Shown here: positions 1-10,252 of the stretch, piece after piece
Layout: every line of letters starts with the position of its first letter
Position numbering within the stretch: the first letter of the stretch is position 1
DNA from: Mycobacterium rhizamassiliense
GTDB lineage: Bacteria; Actinomycetota; Actinomycetes; Mycobacteriales; Mycobacteriaceae
NCBI RefSeq assembly: GCF_900157375.1
Contig: NZ_LT721901.1
Span: forward strand, 1,325,606-1,389,605
DNA: 64,000 nt
Reading direction: 5' to 3'
Made by a program: the position numbers and the translations under genes
The notes under the pieces: model-generated
Seen by the model: only the letters and a program-made list of their open reading frames with translations
What the model was told of the DNA's origin: nothing
Database searches by the model: none

Positions 1-7
1 GGGACAC

Positions 8-68
8 GAAGGCCTCCTGGTTGGTGAAGCGGTTTCTAGACAGCTCCACTTCACAACCGGAGGCCTTC
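8..68. repeat. imperfect inverted repeat (long hairpin) at window edge
   Basis: Bases 8-29 and 49-68 are inverted copies of each other. The second arm reverse-complements to the first except for two extra single bases in the first arm, giving about 20 paired bases around a 19-base loop. It lies just past the stop of the neighbouring minus-strand membrane protein gene. It could act as a terminator although there is no T-run, or it could be the end of a repeat or mobile element continuing outside the window. I recognise no transposase fragment. Confidence 0.5.
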
Positions 69-123
69 ACCTGTCACACAGGCTCACCGACACCGAACGG
101 GACAACCTCCCTGGACATCACAG

Positions 124-801
124 CTAGTCCAGGACGCGGCGCCGGTCCATGTGGAAATACGTGTAGGCGGTGGTCACCGCGCAGACGGCGGTGGCGACCA
201 CCAGCATCCAGGTGCCGTTGACCACCAGGCTGATGCAGCCGCCGATGACGCCGCCGAACACGAAGCTGGAGAACAGCAGGAAGTAGCCGAGCCAGTCCGC
301 GATGGTGCCGCCGGCCATGTGACGCTCGATGCCCTGGCCCATCTTGACCAGGGTGCCCGTCACATAGCTCAGCGCGATCGACACCTCGCCGTTCTTGACG
401 AACGACGTGTTGAGCGCGCCAATGCCGAAGACCACCAACATGATTGGCGCGAAGTCGAGCATGTTCACGCCCCAACCGTCCTCGATGACGTCGACGGCGG
501 TGGCCGCGACCAGGCTGGTGGTGGTCAGCACGGTCGGGCCGTGCGGGTGCCCCGACCAGAACCGCCGACGGCACACCGAGGCGATCACCACGCCGGCGAC
601 GAAGCACACCAGCAGCAGGCCCGCGGTGATCGAGAGCAGCACGTCATGCCGGAAGTAGCCCAGGACCGCACGCTGGGCGTTGCCCGTCATAAAGGTGACG
701 AAGTAGCCCTCGGAGTGGGTGAACGCGGTCGCCCCCAGCACACCGGCGAGCACGGCCAGCAGCCACGACAAGCGATCCTCACTGTCGAACATCACCCGCA
801 C
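124..801 (-). CDS. YoaK/DUF1275-like membrane protein
   Basis: A 225-residue, strongly hydrophobic protein with about six predicted membrane segments. The early glycine/alanine-rich helix followed by a motif like THxEGYFVTFMTGN is typical of the DUF1275 (YoaK) family of small inner-membrane proteins. Their function is not established; transport has been suggested. The start is GTG at 801 with no strong ribosome binding site; an in-frame ATG at 792 is an alternative. The gene lies 30 bases downstream of mak on the same strand but looks separate from the trehalose genes in function. Confidence 0.8.
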   Translation of the reverse strand: MRVMFDSEDRLSWLLAVLAGVLGATAFTHSEGYFVTFMTGNAQRAVLGYFRHDVLLSITAGLLLVCFVAGVVIASVCRRRFWSGHPHGPTVLTTTSLVAATAVDVIEDGWGVNMLDFAPIMLVVFGIGALNTSFVKNGEVSIALSYVTGTLVKMGQGIERHMAGGTIADWLGYFLLFSSFVFGGVIGGCISLVVNGTWMLVVATAVCAVTTAYTYFHMDRRRVLD

Positions 802-831
802 ATGCTGCCAAACGGCGCGCGCCCGCGCTGA

Positions 832-2214
832 CTAAACGGCGGCGAGCCGGGCAATGGAGCGCATCGGGATCGGCAACCACCCGGGCCGGTGGCGCGCCTC
901 GTAGCCGGCCTCGTACACCGCCTTGTCCAGCTCGTAGGCGGCCAGCAGCTGTGCGTGATCGCGGGGGTTGACGCCCGACGCGGCCGCGTATCCCTCGCAG
1001 AACGCGGTCCGGTTGCGCTCGACCCACTCCCGGGCGCGCGCGGCCAGCTGCTTGTCGCCCTCGTGGTCCACCAGCGGGCCGTAGGCGGCGTACTCGAACG
1101 AGCGCAACACGCCCGCCACGTCGCGCAACGCCGAGTCCGGCGCCCGTCGCTCTTCCAGCGGCTGGCCCGGCTCACCTTCGAAGTCGATCAGCAGCCAGCG
1201 CTCGGGGGTGCGCAGCACCTGGCCCAGGTGCAGGTCGCCGTGCACCCGCTGCATGGTGACCGGTTCGCCAGCGACCTTCTGGAATTGCTGCTCGATGGCC
1301 TCCGCGTGGTCCTGCAGTTCGGGAACCAGCGCGACCGTCGCCGACAGCCGCGCGAGCACGGTATCCACCGGGAAGGTCGCCTGCGTCGTGCCCAGCGCCT
1401 CGGCCAGCGTCGCGTGCACGGACGCGACGGCCTCGCCGAGCCGGTTGGACTCGCCGGCGAAATCGCCGCCCACCTCGTGGGCGTACAGGTCGCCCTCGGC
1501 GAACAGGTCGCGAACGCTGGCGGTGGCCATCGCCCAGCCTTCCGCGGCGTTGGCCGCGAACTCGGTCACCATGCCCAGCGGCCAGGCGCCGTCGGTGTCA
1601 CGCTGACCGTTGGAGTTGGGCCCGGCGATCTCGTAGGTCCCGAGCAACCGCGCCACGTGCGGGTTGCCGGCGCGGCCGAGCACCCGGTTGAGCTCGATGT
1701 CCGGGTTGATGCCGCTGCTGACCCGGCGGAACACCTTGAAGATGGCGCGCCGGTCGAAGATCACGCTGGTGTTGGACTGTTCGGCGTCCGACACGTGGGG
1801 CACGGCCTCCAGCGGCAGTTCGGTGTCGGGTTCCTTGGAGAACGACACCTCGGTGCCCATTGAATCGCGTGTATCGCGCACGGCCGCGGAGTTCATCAGC
1901 GACAGCAGGAATTGCGGCGCGTCGGCGTCGTACAGCGCGTCGAAGCCGGTCCGGTCGTCGGCGGCGCCGATCGTCGCGATGCTGCTGTACTCGGAGACCG
2001 GCGCGGCGTCCCACTCGACGATCACCTGGTAACGCTCCGAGGAGCCGTTGGTGTAGTAGGCGTCGACCAGCACCAGGTCGAGGTCGTCGCGCAGCGAGAC
2101 CACCAGGGCGGTCTCGGCAGTGGCCAGTTCGCGGTTGCGCCCGGCATACCAGCGTTGTTGTGGCAGCCAGTCGGTCCAGGGCAAGTTGGCCGCCGACTCG
2201 GATGAGACAGTCAT
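832..2214 (-). CDS. mak: maltokinase Mak
   Basis: Makes maltose 1-phosphate from maltose and ATP in the cytoplasm, feeding GlgE in the TreS-Mak-GlgE alpha-glucan pathway. The protein has 460 residues, the usual mycobacterial size. The N-terminus has the [10 protein letters not shown] motif of maltokinases. The kinase core shows HGDLHLGQ (catalytic loop) and IDFEGEP (metal-binding loop). The ATG at 2214 overlaps the treS stop codon by four bases (ATGA), so the two are translationally coupled. The open frame extends far upstream inside treS, but only this start gives the family N-terminus. Confidence 0.96.
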   Translation of the reverse strand: MTVSSESAANLPWTDWLPQQRWYAGRNRELATAETALVVSLRDDLDLVLVDAYYTNGSSERYQVIVEWDAAPVSEYSSIATIGAADDRTGFDALYDADAPQFLLSLMNSAAVRDTRDSMGTEVSFSKEPDTELPLEAVPHVSDAEQSNTSVIFDRRAIFKVFRRVSSGINPDIELNRVLGRAGNPHVARLLGTYEIAGPNSNGQRDTDGAWPLGMVTEFAANAAEGWAMATASVRDLFAEGDLYAHEVGGDFAGESNRLGEAVASVHATLAEALGTTQATFPVDTVLARLSATVALVPELQDHAEAIEQQFQKVAGEPVTMQRVHGDLHLGQVLRTPERWLLIDFEGEPGQPLEERRAPDSALRDVAGVLRSFEYAAYGPLVDHEGDKQLAARAREWVERNRTAFCEGYAAASGVNPRDHAQLLAAYELDKAVYEAGYEARHRPGWLPIPMRSIARLAAV

Positions 2215-3983
2215 GCGTTCTCCTCTGATGCCGACAACTGGAACCAGTAGAACCCGTGACCCGGCAGTGTCAGCAGGTAGGGCAGGTGGCCGATGCGGGG
2301 AAACTCCACCTGGCCGGTGAGTTCGACCGGGATGCTCCCGCTCCATTGCTGCAGGTTCAGCTCGATGGGCTGCGGGAACCGCGACAGATTGTTGACGCAC
2401 AGCACGGTGTCGCCGTCTTCCCGAGCCTGGCGCGCGAACACCAGCACCGACGGGTTCGACCCACCGAGTTCCTCGAAATCCCCGACGGCAAAGGCGTTGT
2501 GGCGGCGGCGCACCCCGAGCATGGTGCGGGTCCAGTTCAGCAGCGACGCCGAGGTGTCGCGCTGCGCTTCGACGTTGACGGCCTGATAGCCGTAGACCGA
2601 ATCCTGGTTGGGCGGCAGGTACAGCCGGCCCGGGGTGGCCTTGGAGAACCCGGCGTTGCGGTCCGGTGTCCACTGCATCGGGGTGCGCACCCCGTCGCGG
2701 TCACCCAGCCAGATCACGTCACCCATCCCGATCTCGTCGCCGTAGTACAGGACCGGCGAACCGGGCAGCGACAGCAACAGCGCGGTGAACAACTGCATCT
2801 GATTGCGGTCGTTGTCCAGCAGCGGCGCCAGCCGGCGGCGGATCCCCACGTTCGCCTTCATCCGCGGATCTTTGGCGTACTCGGAGTACATGTAGTCACG
2901 TTCTTCGTCGCTGACCATCTCCAGCGTCAACTCGTCGTGGTTGCGCAGGAAGATCCCCCACTGCGCCATGTCCGGGATGTCGGGTGTCTGCGCCAGGATC
3001 TCCGAGATCGGAAACCGCGACTCCCGGCGGACCGCCATGAAGATCCGCGGCATCAGCGGGAAATGGAACGCCATGTGGCATTCGTCGCCGCCGGTGCTGG
3101 CATCTCCGAAGTACTCGACCACGTCGGCCGGCCACTGATTGGCCTCGGCCAGCAACACCCGGCCCGGGAATTCGTCGTCGACGACCTTGCGGACCTTCTT
3201 GAGGAAGGCGTGCGTTTCCGGCAGGTTTTCGCAGTTGGTGCCCTCGCGCTCGAAGAGGTAGGGCACGGCGTCCAGCCGAAATCCGTCGATGCCGAGGTCG
3301 AGCCAGAAGCGCAGGACGTCGATCATGGCTTCCTGCACGGCGGGGTTGTCGTAGTTGAGGTCCGGCTGGTGCGAGAAGAACCGGTGCCAGTAGAACTGCT
3401 TGCGCACCGGGTCGAACGTCCAGTTCGACTCCTCGGTGTCGATGAAGATGATCCGGGCGTCGGTGTACTTCTCGCTGGTGTCGCTCCACACGTAGTAGTC
3501 GCCGTATGGCCCGTCCGGGTCGTGCCGCGACTCCTGGAACCACGGGTGTGAATCCGAGGTGTGGTTCATCACCAGGTCGGTGATCACCCGGATGCCGCGC
3601 TCGTGCGCGGCGTTGAGCAGGGCGACGAAGTCCTCGACCGTCCCGAACTCGGGCAGCACCTTGTAGAAGTCGCGGATGTCGTAGCCGCCGTCGCGCAGCG
3701 GCGAATCGTAGAACGGCGGCAGCCAGAGGCAGTCCACGCCCAGCCACTGCAGGTAGTCGAGGCGCCCGATCAGCCCGCGCAGGTCACCCGAACCGTCCGC
3801 GTTCGCATCGGAGAACGCCCGGACCAGGACCTCGTAGAACACCGCGTGCTTGAACCACGTGGGATCGGCCGGCAGCGACGCGGCATTCTCGAAGTCTTCG
3901 GCTTCGGGGTGCTCGACCACGCCTCCTTCGACGTGACTTCCCCCGGCGGGATGGTGCTCGACAGCGTCTTTTGCGTCGTTCAT
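2211..3983 (-). CDS. treS: trehalose synthase/amylase TreS
   Basis: A GH13 enzyme that interconverts trehalose and maltose; 590 residues. The catalytic triad is visible: nucleophile Asp238 in GFRLDAVPY, the acid/base Glu in LLAEANQW and the third acid in RNHDELT. The ATG at 3983 was chosen because it matches the N-terminus of M. tuberculosis TreS (MN-A) and has GGAA just upstream; an upstream in-frame start at 4019 adds 12 residues without family support. First gene of the treS-mak pair, supplying maltose to the kinase encoded next. Confidence 0.96.
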   Translation of the reverse strand: MNDAKDAVEHHPAGGSHVEGGVVEHPEAEDFENAASLPADPTWFKHAVFYEVLVRAFSDANADGSGDLRGLIGRLDYLQWLGVDCLWLPPFYDSPLRDGGYDIRDFYKVLPEFGTVEDFVALLNAAHERGIRVITDLVMNHTSDSHPWFQESRHDPDGPYGDYYVWSDTSEKYTDARIIFIDTEESNWTFDPVRKQFYWHRFFSHQPDLNYDNPAVQEAMIDVLRFWLDLGIDGFRLDAVPYLFEREGTNCENLPETHAFLKKVRKVVDDEFPGRVLLAEANQWPADVVEYFGDASTGGDECHMAFHFPLMPRIFMAVRRESRFPISEILAQTPDIPDMAQWGIFLRNHDELTLEMVSDEERDYMYSEYAKDPRMKANVGIRRRLAPLLDNDRNQMQLFTALLLSLPGSPVLYYGDEIGMGDVIWLGDRDGVRTPMQWTPDRNAGFSKATPGRLYLPPNQDSVYGYQAVNVEAQRDTSASLLNWTRTMLGVRRRHNAFAVGDFEELGGSNPSVLVFARQAREDGDTVLCVNNLSRFPQPIELNLQQWSGSIPVELTGQVEFPRIGHLPYLLTLPGHGFYWFQLSASEENA

Positions 3984-4092
3984 CAATTCCACGATGCCAC
4001 GGGTACCCGAGGCCGCCACTTCGGAACCACGCGGCCTAAATTGCCTAATGACAACCGAATTGACCGGCTGCCAGGCACTTCCCGCGCGGCTA

Positions 4093-5118
4093 TCAGGCCG
4101 GAGGCCCTTCCGCCAGCACCACCGGCGCGCTGTGCTCGCCGTCCTGGGAGCGCCAGCGCAGGGTGATCGTGTCCCCCGGGTGATGCGGAACGAACACGTC
4201 GGTCATCGACGTGGGCCCGTTGATCGCGACGTTGTCGACGCCGATGACGACGTCGCCCGGTGCGATCCCGGTACCGGCGGCCGGGCCGCCGTTGACCAGG
4301 CGGGCGACCTTCGCGCCGTTGCCGGAGTTCTCGGCGACGCCCATGCCGAGGAAGGCCGTCGGTCCGATGTGCACGGTGTTGGAGCCGGCCCCGCCGCGGA
4401 TGGCGCCCGCCACGCCCATCGCCTGACCGATCGGGATGGCGAAGCCCTGCCCGCCGGACATCTTGTAGCTGTCGCTGGCCGCGACGTCCACGCCGATAAC
4501 CTGACCGGCGTTGTTGACCAGCGGTCCGCCGGAGTCGCCGGGCCGGATCGCGGTGTCGGCCTGGATCAGCCCGCCCAGCTTTTCGTCGGCGCCGGTCAGG
4601 GTGTCGGACGCCGAGACGCTCTGGTTGAGGGCGACGACCTTGCCCCGGACCGCCTCGGGCGAGCCGCTACCGCCGGCGTTGCCCACCGCGGTGACCGGGT
4701 CGCCAATGGCGACTCCGCCGCCGATCGCGGCGGAGGGCAGGCCACCCGCGCCGCGCAGCTGCAGCACCGCGATGTCCGCGTTGCGGTCATAGCCGATCAC
4801 GTCGACGGCGTAGGTCTGGCCGTTGCCGACGTCGAACGCGCTGATGTCGGTGGCGGCGGAGATGACGTGGTTGTTGGTGAGCACGACGCCGCCCGGATCG
4901 ATGACGATGCCGGTGCCGGCCCCGATCGCGTTGTTGTAGCCGAACTTGGTGTTGATGTTGACGATCTGCGGCGTGACGATCGCCGCGGCATCCAGCGGCA
5001 GCGGCCTGGTAGGTGTGGCGGATGCCGGCACCGCGGCCAGGCCCAGACCCACCGCGAGCACGGCCAGGATGCTGGCCAACCGTGACCACCAGATCTGGCG
5101 GTGATGCCGTCTATTCAT
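4093..5118 (-). CDS. pepA: secreted serine protease PepA (Mtb32A type)
   Basis: A 341-residue HtrA-like trypsin-fold protease with a PDZ domain. It has an arginine-rich N-terminus, a hydrophobic signal segment and a likely cleavage after ASA near residue 34. The triad is His84 (TNNHV), Asp115 (RNADIAVL) and Ser196 (GDSGGPL). The PDZ region follows, with [14 protein letters not shown]. The ATG at 5118 has a strong AGGAGG seven bases upstream; an upstream in-frame start at 5142 is less likely. The protein is exported and close to M. tuberculosis Rv0125, which also sits next to treS. Confidence 0.95.
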   Translation of the reverse strand: MNRRHHRQIWWSRLASILAVLAVGLGLAAVPASATPTRPLPLDAAAIVTPQIVNINTKFGYNNAIGAGTGIVIDPGGVVLTNNHVISAATDISAFDVGNGQTYAVDVIGYDRNADIAVLQLRGAGGLPSAAIGGGVAIGDPVTAVGNAGGSGSPEAVRGKVVALNQSVSASDTLTGADEKLGGLIQADTAIRPGDSGGPLVNNAGQVIGVDVAASDSYKMSGGQGFAIPIGQAMGVAGAIRGGAGSNTVHIGPTAFLGMGVAENSGNGAKVARLVNGGPAAGTGIAPGDVVIGVDNVAINGPTSMTDVFVPHHPGDTITLRWRSQDGEHSAPVVLAEGPPA

Positions 5119-5242
5119 CCCCGTGCCTCCTGCTGTGAACACCAGAATCCGCCGAGTATTTGCTCGAAGCGGTACGAACTGTGTACATCACCGTAGTGCA
5201 GGTAGCTAGTTGAGACAGCGTTGCGGCCCATAAGCTGGGCAG

Positions 5243-5668
5243 ATGGGCGAATTCGACCCGCGGGCCGGCTTCGGACGGTCCCCGGTGGCGCGGCTGGCCA
5301 CCAGCACGCCCGACGGAAAGCCGCACCTGGTGCCCGTGGTGTTCGCGGTCGACCCGGACCCGCCGGACGGTCACGACGTCGTGTACACCGCCGTGGACGC
5401 CAAGCCGAAGACGACGCAACGACTCCGCCGGCTGGCGAACATCCAGGCCAATCCGCGGGTCAGCCTGCTCGTCGACCACTACGGCGACGATTGGACGCAG
5501 TTGTGGTGGGTACGCGTCGACGGCGTCGCGGCGATCCATTCAGAGGGCGCGGCGATGGCTGCCGGTTACGCGCTGCTGCGCGCGAAATACCCTCAGTACC
5601 AATCTGTTTCGCTGAACGGCCCGGTGATCGCGGTGACGGTGCGCCGCTGGTCGAGCTGGCACGCCTGA
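5243..5668 (+). CDS. PPOX-class F420-dependent oxidoreductase (Rv0121c type)
   Basis: A 141-residue protein of the split-barrel flavin/F420 family. The first half has the typical [17 protein letters not shown] strand pair, and the centre has a run of basic residues ([11 protein letters not shown]) followed by [11 protein letters not shown], as in F420-binding members. The length and end WSSWHA match the TIGR03668-like group. The substrate is unknown. It is divergent from pepA, with about 125 bases between the starts, and has no strong ribosome binding site. Confidence 0.85.
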   Translation: MGEFDPRAGFGRSPVARLATSTPDGKPHLVPVVFAVDPDPPDGHDVVYTAVDAKPKTTQRLRRLANIQANPRVSLLVDHYGDDWTQLWWVRVDGVAAIHSEGAAMAAGYALLRAKYPQYQSVSLNGPVIAVTVRRWSSWHA

Positions 5669-5790
5669 GGCGCGCTCACGCAGGCCTTGTGCTGGGCGGC
5701 AGTTGAGAGAAAGGTTGCTTACTACATCTGTGAGCTGGGCCACACCGCGCGCGAACTGGACCCGCCGGCGCGGCCGTCTGGAGGAACGCC

Positions 5791-7956
5791 ATGGCCGACA
5801 AAGCGAACATCGCCCGGAGCGGAGCCGCGCCCATCGCGAACGGCCCGGGCGACGTTCGCAACATCGTCCTGGTGGGACCGTCGGGCGGCGGCAAGACGAC
5901 TCTGGTGGAGACCCTGCTGGTGGCGGCCGGGGTGCTGGTGCGGCCGGGCTCCATCGTGGACGGCAGCACCATCTGCGACTACGACGACGCCGAGATCCGC
6001 CAACAGCGGTCGGTCGGTGTCGCGGTCGTGTCGTTGCTGCATGACGGCGTCAAGATCAACCTGGTCGACACGCCGGGATACGCCGATTTCGTCGGCGAGC
6101 TGCGGGCCGGATTGCGGGCGGCGGACTGCGCGCTGTTCGTGATCGCGGCCAACGAGGGCGTCGACGAGCCGACCAAGTCGCTGTGGCAGGAATGCCGCCA
6201 GGTCGGCATGCCGCGCGCCGTGGCGATCACCAAGCTCGACCACGCCAGGGCGAACTACGCCGAGGCGCTGGCCGCCGCGCAGGACGCGTTCGGCGACAAG
6301 GTCATGCCGCTGTACCTGCCGATCGGGCCGGCGTCCTGCGAGGGCCTGATCGGCCTGCTGTCGCAGACCCGGTACCTGTATGCCGGCGGGAAGCGGACCA
6401 CGGCGGCGCCGGAGGACTCGGACGCCGAGCGGATCGAGGACGCGCGCGGCACCCTGATCGAAGGCATCATCGAGGAATCCGAGGACGAGTCGCTGATGGA
6501 GCGGTACCTCGGCGGCGAGGCCATCGACGAGGCGGTGCTCATCGAGGACCTGGAGCGGGCCATCGCCCGGGGTTCCTTCTTCCCGGTGATCCCGGTGTGC
6601 AGCGGCACCGGCGTGGGGACGCTGGAATTGCTGGAGGTGGCGACCCGCGGATTCCCGTCCCCGATGGAACACCCACTGCCGGAAGTCTTTACACCGTTGG
6701 GCGCCCCGCACGCCGAGCTGGCCTGCGACGCGGGAGCCCCACTGTTGGCCGAGGTGGTGAAGACGACGTCGGACCCCTACGTCGGCAGGGTAAGCCTGGT
6801 CCGGGTGTTCTCCGGGACCATCAAGCCCGACACGACCGTCCATGTGTCGGGCCATTTTTCGTCCTTCTTCGGCGAGTCCAACGGCTCCGACTCCAGGGCC
6901 AGCACCCACCCCGACCACGACGAGGACGAGCGCATCGGCGTGCTGTCCTTCCCGCTCGGCAAGCAGCAGCGCCCGGCGCCCGCGGTGGTGGCGGGCGACA
7001 TCTGCGCGATCGGCAAGCTGAGCCGGGCCGAAACCGGTGACACGCTTTCGGATAAGGCCGAGCCCCTGGTGCTGAAGCCATGGACCATGCCGGAACCGCT
7101 GTTGCCGATCGCGATTGCGGCGCACGCAAAGACCGACGAGGACAAGCTGTCGGTGGGGCTGGGCCGGCTCGCCGCGGAAGACCCGACGCTGCGGATCGCG
7201 CAGAATCAGGAGACCCACCAGATCGTGCTCTGGTGCATGGGCGAGGCGCACGCCGGCGTGGTGCTCGACGCGCTGGCCAATCGGTACGGCGTCACTGTCG
7301 ACACTGTCCAGCTGCGCATCCCGCTGCGAGAAACGTTCGGCGGCAAGGCAAAAGGCCATGGCCGCCATGTCAAGCAGTCCGGCGGGCACGGGCAGTACGC
7401 CGTCTGCGAGATCGAGGTCGAACCGCTGCCCGAGGGGTCGGGCTTCGAGTTCGTCGACAAGGTCGTCGGCGGGGCGGTGCCGCGGAATTTCATCCCGAGC
7501 GTGGAGAAGGGGGTGCGGGCGCAGATGGAAAAGGGTGTCCACACCGGCTACCCGGTGGTCGACATCCGGGTCACCCTGCTCGACGGCAAGGCGCACAGCG
7601 TCGACTCCTCGGACTTCGCCTTCCAGATGGCGGGCTCGCTGGCCCTACGGGAAGCCGCGGCCGCCACCAAGGTCAGCCTGCTCGAGCCCATCGACGAAAT
7701 CTCGGTGCTGATTCCCGACGACTTCGTCGGCGCGGTGATGGGCGACCTGTCCGGCCGGCGCGGCCGGGTGCTCGGCACCGACACGGTCGGTCAGGACCGC
7801 ACGATGGTGCGCGCCGAGGTTCCTCAGGTGGAGCTGACCCGGTATGCCATCGACCTGCGTTCACTGGCGCACGGGGCGGCGTCGTTCACCCGTTCGTTCG
7901 CCCGGTACGAACCGATGCCCGAATCCGCGGCCACCCGGGTGCAGGCTACTGTGTGA
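5791..7956 (+). CDS. fusA2: elongation factor G-like protein FusA2
   Basis: A 721-residue translational GTPase with the EF-G domain order (G domain, beta barrel, domains III-V). The G motifs diverge from EF-G: G1 at residues 29-37 reads GPSGGGKTT instead of GHxDAGKTT, G3 is DTPGYADF (Asp93) and G4 is TKLD. The C-terminal half keeps EF-G domain IV/V features. This matches mycobacterial FusA2, a paralogue that probably does not replace EF-G in translocation. GGAGGAA lies just before the ATG. Confidence 0.93.
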   Translation: MADKANIARSGAAPIANGPGDVRNIVLVGPSGGGKTTLVETLLVAAGVLVRPGSIVDGSTICDYDDAEIRQQRSVGVAVVSLLHDGVKINLVDTPGYADFVGELRAGLRAADCALFVIAANEGVDEPTKSLWQECRQVGMPRAVAITKLDHARANYAEALAAAQDAFGDKVMPLYLPIGPASCEGLIGLLSQTRYLYAGGKRTTAAPEDSDAERIEDARGTLIEGIIEESEDESLMERYLGGEAIDEAVLIEDLERAIARGSFFPVIPVCSGTGVGTLELLEVATRGFPSPMEHPLPEVFTPLGAPHAELACDAGAPLLAEVVKTTSDPYVGRVSLVRVFSGTIKPDTTVHVSGHFSSFFGESNGSDSRASTHPDHDEDERIGVLSFPLGKQQRPAPAVVAGDICAIGKLSRAETGDTLSDKAEPLVLKPWTMPEPLLPIAIAAHAKTDEDKLSVGLGRLAAEDPTLRIAQNQETHQIVLWCMGEAHAGVVLDALANRYGVTVDTVQLRIPLRETFGGKAKGHGRHVKQSGGHGQYAVCEIEVEPLPEGSGFEFVDKVVGGAVPRNFIPSVEKGVRAQMEKGVHTGYPVVDIRVTLLDGKAHSVDSSDFAFQMAGSLALREAAAATKVSLLEPIDEISVLIPDDFVGAVMGDLSGRRGRVLGTDTVGQDRTMVRAEVPQVELTRYAIDLRSLAHGAASFTRSFARYEPMPESAATRVQATV

Positions 7957-7986
7957 AAGCACCTGCGGACCAACCAGATTGGGATT

Positions 7987-8460
7987 ATGTCGACATTCAA
8001 TGGCCTGCCCCTGCATATCCTGCTCAACCACTTCGTCGTCGTCCTGGGCCCGCTGGCGGCGATCCTGGCGATCCTGTGCGTGGTGTGGCCCGCGGCGCGA
8101 CGCCGGCTGATCTGGCCGGTGCTGCTGCTCGCGGTGGGCACGCTCGTGTTGACGCCGATGACGACCACCGCGGGCGTCTGGTTGGCGGCCCGCGTCGGTA
8201 GGCCGTCGCCGATCCTGATCAATCACGAGCAGCTCGGCTCGACGCTGATCTACATCATCGCGGCGCTGGCCGGGACGGTGGCGCTGCTGGCCGCCGTGCA
8301 CGTTCGCCTGGAGCGCGGCGTGGAAGTGCGGGGGACGCTGCACGCCGCGGTCGCGGTGCTGGTGCTCATCGCGGCCGTGGCCACGCTGGTGCAGACCTAC
8401 CGCGTCGGCGATTCCGGCGCCCGGGCCGCCTGGGGGAACGTGACGTCGTCGGCCGCGTAA
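7987..8460 (+). CDS. DUF2231-like four-helix membrane protein
   Basis: 157 residues with four hydrophobic segments (roughly 10-30, 40-60, 80-100 and 112-132). The N-terminus contains PLHILLNHFVVVLGPLA, the His-rich first helix seen in DUF2231-type predicted membrane proteins. The gene starts 30 bases after fusA2 and is probably co-transcribed with it. Function unknown. Confidence 0.8.
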   Translation: MSTFNGLPLHILLNHFVVVLGPLAAILAILCVVWPAARRRLIWPVLLLAVGTLVLTPMTTTAGVWLAARVGRPSPILINHEQLGSTLIYIIAALAGTVALLAAVHVRLERGVEVRGTLHAAVAVLVLIAAVATLVQTYRVGDSGARAAWGNVTSSAA

Positions 8461-8470
8461 GCGGCCCGCG

Positions 8471-10051
8471 TCAGGCCGGACTGCCGAATTGCTCGGCCAC
8501 CGCGCGGCGATCCAGCGAACCCTTTGCGGTGTGCGGCAACTCGCTGGCTTCCGTGTAGCTGGTGGGGATTTCGTACGGAGCCAGCCGGTTGGCGCAGAAC
8601 GCCGCAAGCTCGTCGGGGGTCGGCACGCTCGATCCCCGCGCAACGATCACCGCGGCCACCGTCTCGCCGTACATCTTGTCGGCCAGCCCGTACACGGCCA
8701 CCTCCAGCACGCCCGGATGGCTGGCCAGCACGCCCTCGACGCGCTCCGGGGAGATCTTCTCGCCGCCCCGGTTGATCAGTTCCTTGATGCGGCCGCGGAT
8801 GCTCAGGTCCCCCGCCTCCGACAGCGACCCCAGATCGCCGGTGCGCAGCCAGCCGTCGGTGAAGTTGGCGGCGGTGATCGCCGGGTCGCCGAGGTAGCCG
8901 CGGACCACCGTAGGGCCGTGCAGCCAGACTTCGCCGACGGCTTCGGCGCCGACGGGCCGCCCGTCCTGGCCGGCGATCCGGATCTGCGGGCTGGTCGACT
9001 TGCCCACGAGACCCGTTGTCTCGGCGGGATTTTCGTCCTCACCGATGCCCGTGGTGGCGACCTGATGGGTGGACTCGGTCATCCCGAACGCGCACACCAC
9101 CGGCGCCGAGAACGTATCTTGCAGCGCCTGAGCAGCTTCCGTGGTGAGCGGGGCGCTGCAGCTGCGGATGAAGCGCAGCGCGATCTTGTCGCTGTTGGGC
9201 TGTTCGGTCCTGGCCCGCTCCAACAGGATCTGGTGGATCGTCGGGACGGCGGTGTACCAGGTGGCCTGGACGGCATCGATGTCGTCCCAGAAGGTGTGCG
9301 CCGAGAACTTCCCGCGCGCCGGCAACAACACCGTGCCGCCCGACGCCAGCGTCGACAGCAGCGCGGCCACCAGGCCGTGGCCGTGGTAGAGCGGCATCAC
9401 CGCGACGGTGGCGTCCTGTGGGCCCAGCCGATAGCCGGCGATGATGGCCCGCACCGAACCGGCGAGGTTGGCGCGGGTCCACGGCACCATCTTCGGCGTG
9501 CCGGTGGTCCCGCCGGTGAACATGATCATCGCGTCGTCGGGGCGCAGGCCCCGCGGCGTCGAGACGTCCTGCTGGAGGCCCGCCGCGGTGTCGAGGGTGA
9601 CCTGGAGCGCACCAGCGTCGCCTCCGAAGGCCACCGCGATCGGCCACCACCGCGTGCCGGTGTCGGGCTCCCCGTCGGCGCTGCCGTCGACGAGCACGGC
9701 CCGCGCGCCCGCCGCGTCGCCGCGCACGGCCTGCTCACCGACGGGCAGCGCGGGATCCAACGGCACCACGACCAGGCCCGCTCGCGACGCCGCGAGCAGG
9801 CCGACGACGAATTCGGCGTTGCTGCCGGTGCGCAGCCCGACCCGGTCGCCGGGCCGCAGGCCACCCCGCTCGAGCTGTGCGGCCAGGTCGTCGACCAGGC
9901 CGACCAAATCGCGGTAGCTGATCGGAAGCCGCTCGGCGGTCACGACCAGCGCGGGGGCCTCCGGTGCCCGACCGGCGACTGCGGCCACCAGGTCGGCGAT
10001 GCTCGGGGATTCGTCGGTCAACTCCGCCGACGGGGTGATCAAGTCAGACAT
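8471..10051 (-). CDS. fadD7: oxalyl-CoA synthetase-like acyl-CoA ligase FadD7
   Basis: A 526-residue ANL-superfamily enzyme with P-loop FTGGTTGTPK and the hinge/C-terminal region WLRTGDLG...GRIKELINRGGEKISP. It is close to the AAE3/Pcs60 oxalyl-CoA synthetases. It lies divergent from oxalyl-CoA decarboxylase, so the likely role is ATP-dependent activation of oxalate to oxalyl-CoA. The ATG at 10051 was chosen as the family N-terminus; the longer frame to 10129 runs into the promoter. One oddity: the C-terminal motif reads TAKGSLDR where related enzymes have TASGKIQR, so the catalytic lysine is not at its usual place. Confidence 0.9.
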   Translation of the reverse strand: MSDLITPSAELTDESPSIADLVAAVAGRAPEAPALVVTAERLPISYRDLVGLVDDLAAQLERGGLRPGDRVGLRTGSNAEFVVGLLAASRAGLVVVPLDPALPVGEQAVRGDAAGARAVLVDGSADGEPDTGTRWWPIAVAFGGDAGALQVTLDTAAGLQQDVSTPRGLRPDDAMIMFTGGTTGTPKMVPWTRANLAGSVRAIIAGYRLGPQDATVAVMPLYHGHGLVAALLSTLASGGTVLLPARGKFSAHTFWDDIDAVQATWYTAVPTIHQILLERARTEQPNSDKIALRFIRSCSAPLTTEAAQALQDTFSAPVVCAFGMTESTHQVATTGIGEDENPAETTGLVGKSTSPQIRIAGQDGRPVGAEAVGEVWLHGPTVVRGYLGDPAITAANFTDGWLRTGDLGSLSEAGDLSIRGRIKELINRGGEKISPERVEGVLASHPGVLEVAVYGLADKMYGETVAAVIVARGSSVPTPDELAAFCANRLAPYEIPTSYTEASELPHTAKGSLDRRAVAEQFGSPA

Positions 10052-10146
10052 CGCCGTGGTCCTTCCGCTCGTTCGCATGTGTATCAGCACCTGCTTGAAC
10101 GATGCCGAGAAACCTCCCCGTTCGTCCAATACTGTTCAGCTCACGA

Positions 10147-10167
10147 TCGATAATCAGCGGCTATCGA
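10147..10167. promoter_or_regulatory. inverted repeat between fadD7 and oxcA, candidate operator
   Basis: TCGATA at 10147-10152 and TATCGA at 10162-10167 form a perfect 6-base inverted repeat with a 9-base spacer. It is centred in the roughly 200-base divergent region between fadD7 and oxcA. The geometry suits a LysR-type T-N11-A site, and a LysR gene (oxyS) lies next door. The link to OxyS is inference. Confidence 0.35.
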
Positions 10168-10252
10168 GGCATAGCGACGGGGTCTTGGACAACGGCGCAG
10201 CACCCGGACGACAGTGAAAGACGACAGGCACGCAACAGACGAGGAGCCGGGA

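Noticed and set aside
2256..3551. Plus-strand frame of 431 codons opposite treS
   Set aside because: Composition of a shadow frame and no recognisable domain, while treS is complete on the other strand.
5722..7596. Minus-strand frame of 624 codons opposite fusA2
   Set aside because: Antisense of a complete EF-G-like gene; His/Arg-rich without motifs.
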